Assembly: GCA_963576475.1 (NCBI GenBank)
Contig: OY754979.1
Span: forward strand, 31,335,778 to 31,399,777
Direction: 5' to 3'
Origin: Molanna angustata
Taxonomy: Eukaryota; Arthropoda; Insecta; Trichoptera; Molannidae
Length of the DNA stretch: 64,000 nucleotides
The position numbers were made by a program, and so were the translations under genes. Shown one piece after another: positions 42,401 through 57,400 of this stretch (positions within the stretch are counted from its first letter, which is position 1; the number at the start of each line of letters is the position of its first letter). The notes under the pieces were generated by a model. It was not told where the DNA came from. It worked only from the letters and a program-made list of their open reading frames with translations, and did no database searches.

Positions 42401-45400
42401 CCTATTTTGGTCGGAACGATCTTAAAAAGTTACTGAATCACATGTATTATGAATAGTTATGAAAATTATGAAATTTTCATAATTCAAAATACGTCTAATT
42501 CAGTAATTTTTTAAGAACGTTCCGGCCAATATTGGTACGTTCCTATTCCATTTAGTCCAAGTTTATATTTTATAATGCTGAAATAAGACCGTAAATCTAA
42601 AATCTACAATTTTAGAACGTTCCTAATTTAGTTACAATAGTTACTGAATAGGGTGTAATATCTTTAGATGTCATAGAACTCCATATAATAATTATATCCA
42701 TGATATGGGTTATCACTGGGGTTTTAATTTCGCCGGTCGGACCAGACTTGTCCCCCTGGTTACTGCAGATTCCACGCAATATTTAGGTAAATAATTTCCA
42801 CAGAATATTTATGCGGATATACACAGGTAGGTTTATGAGTATAGTTTTATACACCCAGTCAATTTCTTTTTATTTCTGTAAATTGTGATTTTCCTCAAAA
42901 AACCATCGATCTGTATTTGAACTATTCAGTCATCTTGAGAAGTGGAGCATCAGCTATCCTACCATCATTTGGATGGTCTTCTCAGGAATAGACATCTCGG
43001 CTGTATGTTGTGGGCAACTATTGGGAGTATTTTGGTCCATTTCATCAATTCCATCCACATGGTCTCTTCAGTATAGCCGTCTTAGACAACAATAATGCGA
43101 TTTTCCTTAACTCCACGTATTGTACAGACATGGCGATAACAGACGAACTCCGTCACTTGGAACTGTATCTGTTGGAAGAGTTTCAGAAGGGCAGGAAGGT
43201 TGCAGACTTATATGAGCTGGTACAGCATGCTGGAAATATTGTGCCACGCCTCTATCTACTCATAACTGTGGGGCTAGTCTATATCAAGACCAATACCAGC
43301 CTTAAAAGGGATTTACTCAAGGTTTGTTTGCTTAAATGCTTCCATGATGTATATGTTGGCTTGCCCATGTGTCAGCCATGTGTAGATTGCAACTGGTGTT
43401 TAATGCAGTTGCGATCCTTATCTTTGGGGATATCCTAGTCTTCACACCATTTTTTTTAAACCTAACCTACACAAGTTTGGTAAAAAATAGGTTGGTTAGG
43501 TTTGTTTGTAGTTATAATTGCGACTGGCGTGAGCCAGTTGCATTATATATTAAAAAAAGTAACTAAAATATTTGAAAAAAATAACTAAATTAATAATTAT
43601 ACCAAACTTTTGTAGGTGAAGACTAGGCTATCCTATCTTTGGGGCTGATAAACACCTCTCCTAAAATCTCTGCACTGGTTAAGGTGTCCAGAGGGAATGT
43701 TTTATGTGCTTGATGTTCTTCAAGGCTCCGTATGACTTGGCTTCGCACTTCATTCAAGAACTTTACCATCATTTAGACGGTTTATATTGAGATTTTCTGA
43801 ACTACAGAGTACCGATTCTTTACAGGAATTAACTAGAGCCAGTAAAATGGCTTACTATGATCATAGTTTTAGCATAAATAATGTACCTATTAAGTGGAAC
43901 GAAATTTGTGACATATAAGAAGCACTAAGTTTTGAGGGTTTTAGAATTAAGACTGTTATTGTTTTGCAAAGTCAACAATCAAGTTATATCGCCCTTAGAA
44001 TGATCTTGCTATCATAAAAGTCAACAATCAAGTTATATCGCCCTTAGAATGATCTTGCTTTATTATTATTATTCTTCTTTCTGTGTCCAAGATCATCTAT
44101 CTATATTGTGTCTCTCAGCCATAATTGTATTTTAATTTCCTCAGAACACTATATTGTTATTATTATTCTTTATTCTTGTGGTTTTTATGACAATCTTCAA
44201 TAAGTTGGAGTCATTGAATTTTATTTTCTAGGATTTAGTTGAAATGTGTCGAGGAGTACAACATCCACTTCGAGGTTTGTTCCTTCGCAATTATTTGTTG
44301 CAGTGCACCAGAAATGTGTTGCCAGATGTTGGCGTCGTTGAGAATGAAGCTGAGGGAAATGTAAGTTTAATTATTATTATAGTTTTCTTTACATCTTCAT
44401 TTACCTTTCAAGAAGCTTACCTCTATTAAAATCTTATATAGATCAAAAAGATTCATATGATGAAAGACTTGACTTCTTAAAACTGTCAAAACTGGAAAAC
44501 CGAAGAGAACGTGGAGATCTTATTGAAACATTTAAAATATTATCAGGCCATTATGACTGTGTAAACATGAACAATCTCTTTCAATATAGTCATAACACTA
44601 ATTTGCGTGATCATAGCTTAAAACTTGTGAAAAGTAGGTTCTCGACTAATCCTCGAAAGCATTTTCTTTCAAATAGAGTTGTGAATACTTGGAATAAACT
44701 GCCCCAACATGTTTTGGATGCTGAAAATGTTAATATTTTCAAGAATAGACTGGACTTTTTTTGAACACAGCAAAATAGTTACAACCAAATAATAAAATTC
44801 GACAGTGAATATAGGCACATCAGCTTTGGCTGCCTGCCTATAAATAAATAATAATAATAATATTTACTTAACACATTTAAATACAACCTTATATATCTCC
44901 AATTGAATATAATTTGTATTATCATTCACAAGAAATAGAGACATGCTGGAGGAGATTAAGGTAAGGATCTATAAGACCTGTGTAAGACCGATCATGGCAT
45001 ACGGCATAGAAACAAGAGCTGACACCGCCAGAACAAAAAGCCTCCTAAGAACCACTGAGATGAAGACTACGACCCATCGCAGGCGTAACACTTCGTGACA
45101 GAGTAAGGAACTGGGAAATAAGGAGAATTTGTGATGTTAAAGATGTCGTGCGATGGGGAAGAGAGCACGAAGATGATTCTGGAGATATCATGTGGGGAGA
45201 GCAGGTCCAGATCGAGTGGTGAGGATAGCAGCGGATGAGGAGATAACAAATAGCAGACCCCCTGGAAGACCACCCAAGCGATGGAGGGATAGTTGGACGT
45301 CCACCTCACAAGAGCAGACTCTGAGAATAACAGGACACAGTCCTAACTAAAGCGAAAGAAGAAGAAGATTCATTACTAGTGTCTGACATATTCGGCTTCG

Positions 45401-48400
45401 ACCAAAAATAAGCCAATGTTTTCGACTAGCCACTAAACAGTTAAAACTGACTAATTCTCATTGTTTAACCACTCGCTTCATCTCGCATGCGGATAATTAT
45501 ACCATTTGAAGACGCGAATATGTAATAAAAAATGTGAAAAGTAGAAGTGAAAAGTGGACTGTATTTTTGAAGGGCGATTCGTTGCAAACCACTGCAAGGC
45601 AAAGGAAGGATATAAGGAACACTCACTTACTTGATTTTTCCTTGGTGCTCTGCCTTGTTAGATGGTCACAACTTTCACTAAGATCCCACACACTCGCGGT
45701 AAGAAGACAATTATGGCGATTTCAGTGAGTGTAAAGGAGCAGTAAAATGGAAGAGATATAGATGGACATCACAGGACACGGTTTGAAAGGAGACTGAATT
45801 ATGGATGTGGGGCAATGATTGCAACAATTTTGTGTCACTTTATATAGGTAATAAAAAAAATGTGACAATTATCCCAATGACATATTGGCGCCAACACCAT
45901 TGATGCACCTCGTTTTCCCGCAGCCACTTCCCGCACAAATCATTTTCAAAAACTTTTGATCTTGTATTTATTTTCACTATTCGTCAGGCTACATATTAAT
46001 TTTTTTTTCTGTCTTAATTTTTATTAAGTCATAGAACCAAATTTTGCCATTAAACTGATTTAAGACGGATATGATAGTATTGACTTATATATTTTTACTT
46101 TAATATTTATCTCATATGTACACTACATATTCCATTCCTCTCACATTTATCTCATATATGACAGGAATGGAATTAGAGGTAGGGGGCGCCCATGAATAGG
46201 ATGGCACGACCATGTGAACGATATTCTGAAAGATGGAAATTTAAGAAGCGTGAGCAAAAGACAATCATGTATAAGACGATGTATGAATGTTGACGAGGTG
46301 ATTTCAAGATAGAAATATGTAGCATTCAGTTCTCTTTGACCCCGTGAGGGACATAGCGTAATGGTATGTATGTATTAGAATATATGTTATGAAACCGTTG
46401 GTTGATACTTGGCCTGTTTAATTTTATGTACAAGTATCTTCGCTTATTTTATTTGACTTTTGTCTTATCTGAATCTGTTTGCTGTTTATTTGATGAAGTT
46501 TACAAACACCCGAAGTTTTTTTTATGATAAGTAATAGATTTTTAAATATTATTAAAATGTATATCTTCATGTAAGTACTAAATAATGTTATGAATTTATT
46601 TGATTTTAGGTAAAAGATGCGATAGACTTTGTGCTGATGAACTTTGCCGAGATGAATAAGTTGTGGGTGAGGATGCAGCATCAGGGACACTCGAGGTATT
46701 GTATTTTATTTTTTATAAGACAGATATGTATTGTGTTAAACACTCTGACCCAAATGCAGAGTCCTAGGTACCTAAATACAAACTCCTAACCTCACTAGAG
46801 TATTTAGTATTCTTAAGTAAGCAATTGAGTTGCAGAGACATCACTTACTAAATACTACACCAAACGTAAGGTCGATGGCGTAGAATTTCACATTATTGTG
46901 TATGATGAACAGAGATAGATAGCTTTCTATGGGCTTAGACTGATGTTTAAAATGTTTTTTTGTCATAACAACACAAACATATGTAACCAAGCTCACGCTG
47001 ACAGCTCAATGTTACAATTTTTCTGAAAGTCCAGCGAATTTTTGGCATCTCATATGGATCGCTGTATCCTCTGTTTGGTATTTGATTTGACAAAATTACC
47101 AAATATATATTCAATGAAGCCGATAAAATCATTATCCACCGAAAAAATCTCATATTTAAGTATTAAACCACTCGTAAGGTTCCTCGCTATCAACCTTACT
47201 TTTTGACAATTATCAAATGTTAGTTTACGCCGATGCACATGCGCTAAGTATTTAGATATGTCTCTGCAATGTAATTCTCATAGAAAAACGTCGTAGCATC
47301 CTCTAGTTAGGAAGCCACGTGATCTCCTAACTTAAGTGAGCGCCTGTGCAATGAAAACATGGTTAGTATTTAGGTAGGACTCTACATTCGGACCTCTGAG
47401 TAATGAATAGGTATTTTATTGTTAACAAGAAGTTAGTCACAAGTTGCAGTAGTGACACTTCAAAGATAAAAAAAGTCAATTGATTTTCAAATGTAGATGT
47501 AAACAATACTTGTTCCTTTTTTTTCAGCATAGTGATACAATTCCACGAAAACATATACCTATCGAGATAATGATGTTAATGTTTTCGGAAATATTTCTGT
47601 TATAGCATGTCAGGCAATACAGTGTGGGCAACACAACAGAGATAAAAATAAAGTTAGGCATTATTAAAATGTTTATGCTCATTATTATTTTTACTTATTG
47701 GTCTTTTTGAACAAAATATATAAAAATTTCATACATTGACGAGATTATTTCTATTTGGCATTTTCTTTTGACTAACCAAGTATCAAATTAAGACAACAAA
47801 ATTCAGATATGTACGATAGCAAAAAGATTGATTACAAAAACAAGAAAAAAAAAAAAAAAAAAAAAAAAGTGGGTTGTGGCCAACGCTGTACTCCTCACCA
47901 CCAAGTCACTCCACAATGTATTCAAATTTTCAGTATTTCATGAAATGACTTTGTTTAATCCAACTGTCGATTTGTTCAGGAGAACTTTGTTCTCTTAACA
48001 TATCGACAATGTATCAAGCCAGAATACGCGAGAATTGTATGGAGAGGTCTACTTTTTTCACGGCTTCTCCAACTTTGAAGTCAAAAAACACCAACTTAGA
48101 GGCTTCGCAGCATATATGTTCCATACACGGATTTACTCAGAATTCGGAGTAGAACATTTCGTGTGTCTGTGTGTCCCCCCCCCCCCTTATAACTTTTGAT
48201 CCGCTCAATTTACAGAGCCCAAAATTTAAGAATATATAAACAGTTATAGGCTTACAAAACTTTTATACTCAGAATTTCGAATTTTTGTTTTAATCAGGGG
48301 TTATCAACTTTTTAATTTTTACTTTATTTTTCCATATATCTCAGAAACCATAAAAGCTAGGACGCTGAAAATTTGTACAAATATAGAAAAATACAAAATC

Positions 48401-51400
48401 TAAAATTAGTTTATTCAAAAAAATTCCAGGGTTTCTCAAACATTTTTTATTAAGAAAAATATTTTTTTTATTATAAATTTATGAGTTTAACTGCCTATAT
48501 TTCCAAAACTTTTACAATTATTGAAAAAAGCCGAAATACCCCAACTAGATAATTTAATTTTCTATAAAAAATATTTAAATTGTAGAGAAGATCTCAATTT
48601 TTTTTTAACCTTTTTTTTAAAAATTGAATTTAGTGACGACATCGCTTCATACATTTTGTATGGCAGTCGCCTATACACAATATGTAAGAAGACTTAATAG
48701 TTTGATACTTCATCTCCAAACATACATACATACCATCATGCTATTTTCATATTCTGGGTAGGAAAAAAGGATCTTCCTCCATACTATCCTATCTTGACAT
48801 ACATACCTACATATGTTGTATAGAAAACAAAATATCTGAAAATATTCAATAATTTGTATTTATGGGTTTATAGTTTGGTACATATTCTTCAACTATACAT
48901 ACTATCGCTATCGACAGTTGGATCTCATGTGTTACATGCAACTAGTAATATTAGTTTTAAATATTTTATTATGAAAACTTGATTATTCTTCAATGCCATT
49001 TTATGAAAGTGATGTGCTTCATTAACAATTTGAAAATAAAAAAAAATATATGTTTCCTGAGCTTGGAGTCACTTTGAAATATTTGACAGTTAATATTGAG
49101 AAGCACTGATCAGATATTCTTCAGAATCAAATGGATTCTAAGCGAGTAAGTCTATAATCGATAAAGTAGAATAAACACACTGTATATAGCACATAGTGCA
49201 CAGCATACACAGATAAATTGTGATGAAACTTTTAGAATACAATCTCAGCATGATAGTTGATAATCTGCAATAAAAAAAAATAACCATAAAATTTGCAAAT
49301 TCATAACTTTCCACTATATCCCCTTGGGGTTGTGAGGAGTAATAAATAAAAAATACAGTGGCTTGGATACTCATAATTTTTGAGTATTAATATTTTGTAT
49401 GCTCATTTAGTGAAATGCGGCATTTTGGTTTAATATCAATGACTGGCAGTTGAAACTGTTTAAAATATCATATACCTACTTGTTTTTATATAATAGTTTA
49501 TTAATATACAATTTAATAATTTGTGGAGAAAGAATTGGCATGATCATATAAATGAAATTATGAGAGATGATAATATACAAAGTCAGAATAATAAGGGAGA
49601 ATGTATGACGCAATGCATGGATGTATATAAGACAAAACATTTATGCCAAGATAGAAGAGTCTGGCGATCGGTTCTCTCTGCCTACCCCAAACAGGGAAAC
49701 GGTGTGATGGTACGTGTATATGTATGTAATATACAATTTTTTATTAAAGGGACAAAGAAAGGAGGGAGAGAGAACGTGAAGAGTTGCGTATTCTGGTTGG
49801 CACAAATCTAGTGAGACTGTCTCAGTTGGAGAGTGCTGGACTGCCACAGTATAGGAGGCTCGTCCTTCCCGGGATCTTAGAACAGGCTGTCTCCTGCAGA
49901 GACGCAATCGCTCAGGAATACCTCATGGAGTGTATTATTCAGGTATGAATACATACCTTATTAAATGTGGTCGTATGATATATTTTTTGCTAATTGAGTT
50001 TTTATTTATTTGAATAGAATTTGATTCTGAGTTACTCCTAGTCGTATTCGTTCCACTGCTGCACTGGTATGGTAACCAGTGACAGGTGTGCGATTGTGCA
50101 TTAACCCCTAGTATGCCGGAGCGCTGGCGAATATTGTATCCCTAGTGTGCCGCGAATTCCCGCGATTTTTTGTCCTATACGGACGCTTTCACATTAATTT
50201 AAATATTTGATAATAATTACTTTAGACATACTAAAGTAGCGATTGTTATCGAAATACCGATAAGTAATGAATATTTTCCAATATATTTTGTAGTGTATAC
50301 ATGTTTTATTTATTTTTTATAGGCCATTGATTATAAGAATTCAACTTTTTTGCTCACATCTGAATAAATGACGAATTTTCAATACATGTTTTATTTCAAT
50401 TCCCGATTTTTCGTGTTTTCTACTTGGAGCGATAACAAGGCAATCAAATGATGCAAAGAAAATAAATACTTTAGAGGAAATTTAGTTATTATTTCTTATT
50501 TGAAAACTGTTAACTCAATACGCAATTGACGCCATTTTGGCCCTTTTCAAACAAAACTTTCAGACACTCGCGAAACATAAATATTAGGTCTTAGATGTTT
50601 GCAATTACTTTTTTACATAAGTTAGTTATCCTATTTCATAAATATTACATAAAAAGTAACAATTCACATGGAAAAATTAATTTTAGGACAAATAAACTAA
50701 AGCCAGTCGCGTTTTACGCAGTACATTCTAAATATTTTTTTACTAAATGACTACGCATTGTATTCCATAGATGTTATACGTCATTGGAAAGAAGAAGAAA
50801 CCGGCCTTCCAACTCTATATCACGTTTCTAACCAGCCAATAATAAATAATGTTGAAAAATAAACATTCATTGTGAGTTCTGTGGTCTGTGATCTTTCGTC
50901 AACTTGTGCATGTATTGGTAAATTTTAATTTCCCGCCATACTCGCTATTCACATCTGTCCGTTGTATTTTAGGTGTTGTCTGCCTACCGGTCACATGTGT
51001 CCGTTGTATTTTAGGTTTTGTCTGCCTAGCGGTCACATGTGTCCGTTGTATTTTAGGTTTTGTCTGTGTTGTTTTTCGATTGTATGTCTTATTATTCGTA
51101 TACTTAGTGTTCAAATTCGCTTAAAAAAGATTCGCATAGACAAGATGATCGGTAGTCTGCCTACCGGCCACATGTGGCCATTGTTAGTGTCAGGGCCTCA
51201 CATTCGATAAAAATATTTTTTTATATAAATATTAGAAATGAAACAAATAACTGAACAAAATACTTTCGTTTATTTTTTAACATTATAATTTTTACATTCC
51301 AATTACAAATATAAATTTTTACAAAATATTTACAGAAAATATATATTTCTCAGTATTATTTATATTATTCTCCCTATAATAGTGTAATAAATACTAGTTA

Positions 51401-54400
51401 CATGTAACACATGAGATCCAAAGTAATTTCTTTTATAACACACAATTTATCGGAACAATAAAAAATATTATAATACTTTGTTTATTGTAAAATATACATT
51501 GTTACAAAAAATGTCTATAATTGAAATACTTTTTGGAAATATTTTTTTTCATAGAAATACTTTAGACCTCTACAGACAAATAATTAAATTCACATATTTT
51601 ACAGTTATTAGAACTATCACATAGAACTATATACACATTTGAAGTCGTCAGAGACATGGGCGGTGTCTTCCGCGGGCTCATCTCCGTGGAAATAGTACAG
51701 TTCAGGAACCGACGACAGGATCCTCTCCGGCACACCGGCATCTGTCACGGCGAAGTCATCTTCGCCGTCACTCCCGTCGTCGTTGTTACGCTACGTCCTA
51801 CGTAGGCGATTCAAAGCGAACGCGATTGCGACTGATTGAGACTGAATTTACATCTTTCCGGGAAACATATCAAAATTTGACATTTGTGCAAGCGAGAGAA
51901 AACTTTGTGTTTTGAACAACATCCTATTGTAAAATAGCAATAATAAATAAATGTGTTTACTTGTAGTCCCATTTATTTTTGCCAAATCCTAAAATTCGCG
52001 GTTCGATAATAATTATTCTTTTGTCCCATAATATGGGACGTTCATGGACAGAAATTAAAATTTATGCTTCTGACATGTCAAAAAACAATGGCACCGCTTT
52101 CAATTCGCGCGAAAATATAAAACCAACTGATCGCGTTCGCTTCGCACCGCGCCGCGCCGCATCGGAATAGGAAATAGGAATAGCTAACGTAGGACACTTC
52201 CATAGTTACCGACTGTTTGTTATTTTCGCGCCGCGCCGCGTCGCTTCGCATTCGCTTTGAATCGCCTACGTAGGACGTCGCGTTAGGGTCGTCCATATCT
52301 AAAGTAATAAAGCAATCAAAATGTTAGTGTATGTGTGTGTGTGTGTATGTGTGTGTGTGTGTATGTGTGTGTGTGTGTATGTGTGTGTGTGTGTGTTTGT
52401 CTCACGCCTTCTGAAAAACCAAGAGCATCTAAAAATCTAATTTAAGTGCGAACATGTACCAGTATACCTGATGCAGTGTCACGCTAAAAAGAATGCGATA
52501 AAAATGCTGAATTTTAAAAATATTTAAATAATTATTTTTTTCATACAAAATTTTCCAAGTCATATCTGTCAAAAAAGTGTACATTTTGCACGCAAATATC
52601 TGTTAGTTTAAAAGTTAGAAGTAGGTATTTACACAAAAAAAATATATTTTGAAGTATAACTTAGCGTTTAAGTGAAAAACATGGTGAATATTTGGTATAA
52701 TTATAATGTTTAACTTATTTTTAAAGTAAGCCTTTTGTACATAAACGCCGCCATTTTAATATCTTTTCATACAATATTTCATTTTCCCACCGAATGAATA
52801 TGTTCTTGAAAATAATAAACCTTTGAAATAAATGTAATTATGAAATAATAAAATGAAACACAAGACATTACGGCAAGTTTTAAGACATATATTGTAAAAA
52901 TGTGTTATTTATTAGTAAAGATATAGGCATAATAAAATTGCATAATTTGTAAATAATATTTGATTTTTCTGACAATTTTCATTTTTATGGCATCGAACAA
53001 ACCAAGGGCCTGCCTTGAACAAAATCTTCATACAAAATCTGTATGTACTTCTGAAGCCTGCACGAACTTAATTGTTGTACCAAAACCATTTGTAAAAACA
53101 TGAAGATAAAATATTGTTATTTTTAAGTTGGCAACAGCTGTCATTTTTCTATGGTTGACACTTGAAATTTGATCAGTTTGTAAAGTGTACTGCTTATTGC
53201 TATATTGCTTACAAGCTGCCATTATTTTTCGAAATACTTGCTTATCTGTTCTTATCTTACAAAATGGGTCGAAATTGCTGTATAATAAATTGTGGAAACA
53301 AATACGGTATTGACAAATCAATATCATATCACAAGTAAGTAATTACAATATATTTTTTCCCCCATATTTAAACTACCTTGATTTTCTAAGTTTTAAATAT
53401 AACAATTATAGAATGAAATACTCACATAAAAAATTAAAATACAGATAATATTAATAGCATCGTTTTTATTCCTCCAAGATTAATAATATTGGCTCGGTTG
53501 TTTTTACCAAAAATACGACGCTACTTTTTAGGTTAAGGTCAATAAAAATTTAAGATATCTAAGACCATTTCTTGTTACCGTAATACATTCAAAGTTTTGT
53601 TTTTTTTAATCTGTGTACCTAAAATATATTGCTTTCCGTGTATATTTGTTAATTAGTATTTCATTCCGTCTCCTATTTTTCATATTAGCTTTTATCATTT
53701 TTTCGCAATTCGCAATGTCATTTTACGCAAAACAAACATGTCTGATCATGTGATGTCTGTCTATGAGTTCCGTTGCAGTAGGGTTGGGCAATATTATTAG
53801 TAGGTCATTATTAATTCCTCCAAGAACATTTCTCTAATTTCCAATCTAAACAACATTGTTAATTGAGGAACAACTTTATGCATTTATTAGATTATAATAC
53901 ATAATAAATATATAAACTGGGATATATAGCGCCGTAGATATAAAAATTAATCAAATATGACCAAAAAGCATAGATATAAAAAATTAATGGGATATTTTTT
54001 TTGTGTATTTATTAATATGGTTTTTTTTTGCAGATTCCTTAGCGATCCGCAACAATATTTACTTTGGATAGGTGCTGTTAGAAACATCTCCAGAAGAATA
54101 ACCCCATATTCTTGTATTTGTTCCTCCCATTTCAAGGCTGGCGAAATAGATAGGAGTGGTTATATTTTGAAACTAAAAGAAAACGTAGTTCCATCGGTTT
54201 ACTTCTCATCGATTGATGCTCCAGTACAAACTGAGGTAAGTTGCGAAATTCATAAAAACAAATACCTATAAGTAAATATTTTTTTAATAAAATATACCTT
54301 TTTATATTCTCAAGTATCGAATTATCGTGAAATATGGTGGTACATTTCAACAAAATAAAATGCAATATGTCATATTTATAATTGAGTCGAAAATTTACTA

Positions 54401-57400
54401 TAATGAATAATTTATTTTTTCTAATTGCTTCTCGGGCAACTAACAGGTACTATGTCAAATATTAATTTAAAACGCACCCAATAACAAGTTGTCACATTCT
54501 GGAGACTTATGATATTTATCGAATTTCAGGAAAAATTATAGATGTAGACCACGATTGAACTGATCATAATTTTGAAAAATAATATTATTACTTAAAATAA
54601 ATAAAATCTCAATTTTTTTTTACTTTTTCCACATAATAAATTTGTTTGACCATTGAGGCGTTTCGCTCTAAAAAGCATCTACAGAATGGTAATTGATCAT
54701 ATTTTTTTTCTTTTTTCAGGAATTTCTAGCAAATTTGCCCGGTACGTCTTCAATGCCAAGCATTTCATCATCCAGTTGCACTCCAGTAGAATCATTGGCT
54801 AATAGAACTGGCGGATTTTTTTTTTGTAAATAAAATATATTTCAGCCTATATCTTTGTTTCTTTTGTACAACTTCCATTGTCACTCAACATTAAATAACG
54901 ATGTAAGTCCCTTAATTAAGATGCAACAAACGGAACTTTTCGTTATTTTTTGTGTGTTTTTAGTTTGTAGACCTGAATTTTTCGTGTTTATTGATTTTTA
55001 AAAGCAGCGTTATTTTTTTACAAAATCGATGTTAAAGTAGTATTATTGTTAGGAAATCGATGTAAACAGCATTTCCTATTGAAATACATTTATCTAAAAA
55101 AATAATACTTACCATTAAATACATTGAAAGTGGGTTTTGTCGATTTCACCCACAGAAATTTTATTTCATTAATTAATTTAATTTTTCAATAATACGCTTT
55201 GAATTCTGCATATTGCAAATCTAAATTTCGTTTTTTTTTTCTAAAACTTGAGAATTCGCGTTAATCACGAAAATAATATGCAATTCGCGAATAAAATCGA
55301 GTTTATCGCAAACGCTAAAAATTCAAGTTTCTAGTTATTGGGCATATTAATTTTTGCATTTTCTTTTTCATTATAAAAAAACACTAGCGAAGCGTTTTTT
55401 ATTGTATTTTACCAAAAGACAAACGCGCCACTTGTATATTCGTATAGTTATCAAATATGCACATGTACATTTAATTGACAAAAAAAAACACAAATTTCAA
55501 TTGAAGAATATAATATTTGGTTTATGAAAAACTCTAATAGGCGAGTTTTACAAATTATTCAAAGTAAAATCTCTAATTTCATTGAAGTAAATTTAGTTTC
55601 TTACATAATAAATGAAATTTTTATTATCTTCTGTCGCAGATATGTATATGTTAATGAAATTGTGTAATGTATATGTATTTATAATAAAAAACATATTTTG
55701 GGAATTCACATTAATATTATATGTCATTTCCCATCCCTACTGTCTAAACCCGCTGGTCGTTTATTCTAGCAATTGTTACATTTTATTATTGTCATATTGA
55801 GAAGGGTGTATTTAAGTTTCTTCTGTTTTATCTTATGTAGACCAAATGTCAAACGAATCTGGCGTCAAATATTTCGCATATGGGCGCCTCCATCATATTA
55901 ACTCCTCCAAGGAACAAACCAATGTAGGTACCTACATATTCAAAAAATGTATCCGAACCATTCGATATTACTTACGTGTTCGAATCGTTTCCATGGCTAC
56001 AGAAAGAATGTGATATTCAAATAAAATTTGTTAGGAATCGAATTTATTTAGAAGGTTGTTGTAGGTAGGTACCTACCTAATACTATTTACTTACAAATCA
56101 ACAATAATATACCTTTACTGATTTCCTATAGGAAAATTATTTTATTTATTTATTTATCAACCGTTTGTCCGATTATAATGAAACTTTGGTGAATTGTCGA
56201 GCGTATGCCCAGGATGGTTTTTGGATTTAAACTTTTTTCTTATTCTTCTTCTTCTTCGTGTATTTGGTCGTTTTACCTATGAAGGGGGAGTATCCTGGGA
56301 AAAGAAGGTCCGACTGTCCCTCCATCTCTTCACAGGTCTTCCAGGACGGGTTCTGCATATAAACTTTTTTCTTCTTTTTCTTCAACGTGTACTTGGTCAT
56401 CTTACCTATGAAGATGAACTATCCTGGGAGATGAAGGTCCAATTTTCCTTCCATCTCTTCGCAGGTTTCTGGATTTAAACTTTTTTCTTCTTCTTCTTCA
56501 TCGTCTATTTGGTCATTTTACCTTTGAAGGTGGACTAACCTGGGAGAAACACTCACCCAAAAGAAAAAAGAAACACTCACCCTACTTGCAGATACTCACT
56601 TTCCGGGATGTCAGGTTGTCACCAACAACCACATTCCTCAACAAGTTATCTGCAGGCCAAATCTAGAAGACTGGAGATTAGCGTCAGAAATCTTCAAACC
56701 TTCTAAAATTAAATGGGCTATAAACACCTTCAAACCCTACAAAAGTAGCGGAGAGGATAATATCTTCCCTGCCCTTATTCAAAATAGCATTGAGGTAACA
56801 ATGCCTCTCCTGCTAAAGATCTACAGAGCCAGTTTGGCATGGGGTTATATTCCAAGGAAGTGGAAAACTGTAAAAGTAACATTCATACCCAAACCTAACA
56901 AAGAATGTTACAATACACCTAAAGCATATAGACCAATAAGTCTAACATCCTTTCTGCTTAAAACTATGGAGAAAATTATACATAGACACTTAATTGAAAC
57001 AACATTAAGCAAACACACAATACATGCCAAACAACACGCATATCAAGAAGGGAAATCTACAGAGACTGCCCTCATTGAACTAGTGAATACTATCCAAAAC
57101 TCACTAAACAACGGAGAAATAGCACTCTGCGTTTTCTTAGACATAGAAGGAGCCTTTGATGGTGCTCCAACTAATGTCCTGCTAAATGGATTAAGGCGCA
57201 AAAAGGTTAACGCCACCATCATAAAATGGATCGAAGACATGCTGTCAAACAGATTTATTACAACAAATTTGCTGGGAGAGAACTTAACAGCTAAAACCTG
57301 CAAAGGATGTCCTCAGGGAGGAGTTCTTTCTCCTCTACTATGGACACTTACAGTAGATAGCTTAATATGCCTACTCAATGACAATGGCTATAATGCACAA

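Noticed and set aside
43010..43127. Upstream extension of VPS35 exon 3
   Set aside because: The frame is open by chance; the AG at 43126-43127 gives the in-phase join to exon 2 (T + AC = Tyr) matching the conserved YYELYMA.
50888..51210. Cys-rich repeat protein frames on both strands
   Set aside because: They arise from the 42-bp subterminal repeat units.
53028..53327. 99-codon minus frame
   Set aside because: Antisense to THAP exon 1, with no recognisable product.
56194..56478. 94-codon plus frame with repeated [18 protein letters not shown] units
   Set aside because: Reading of the array 1 tandem units; a matching frame appears at 59074-59292 after the LINE.
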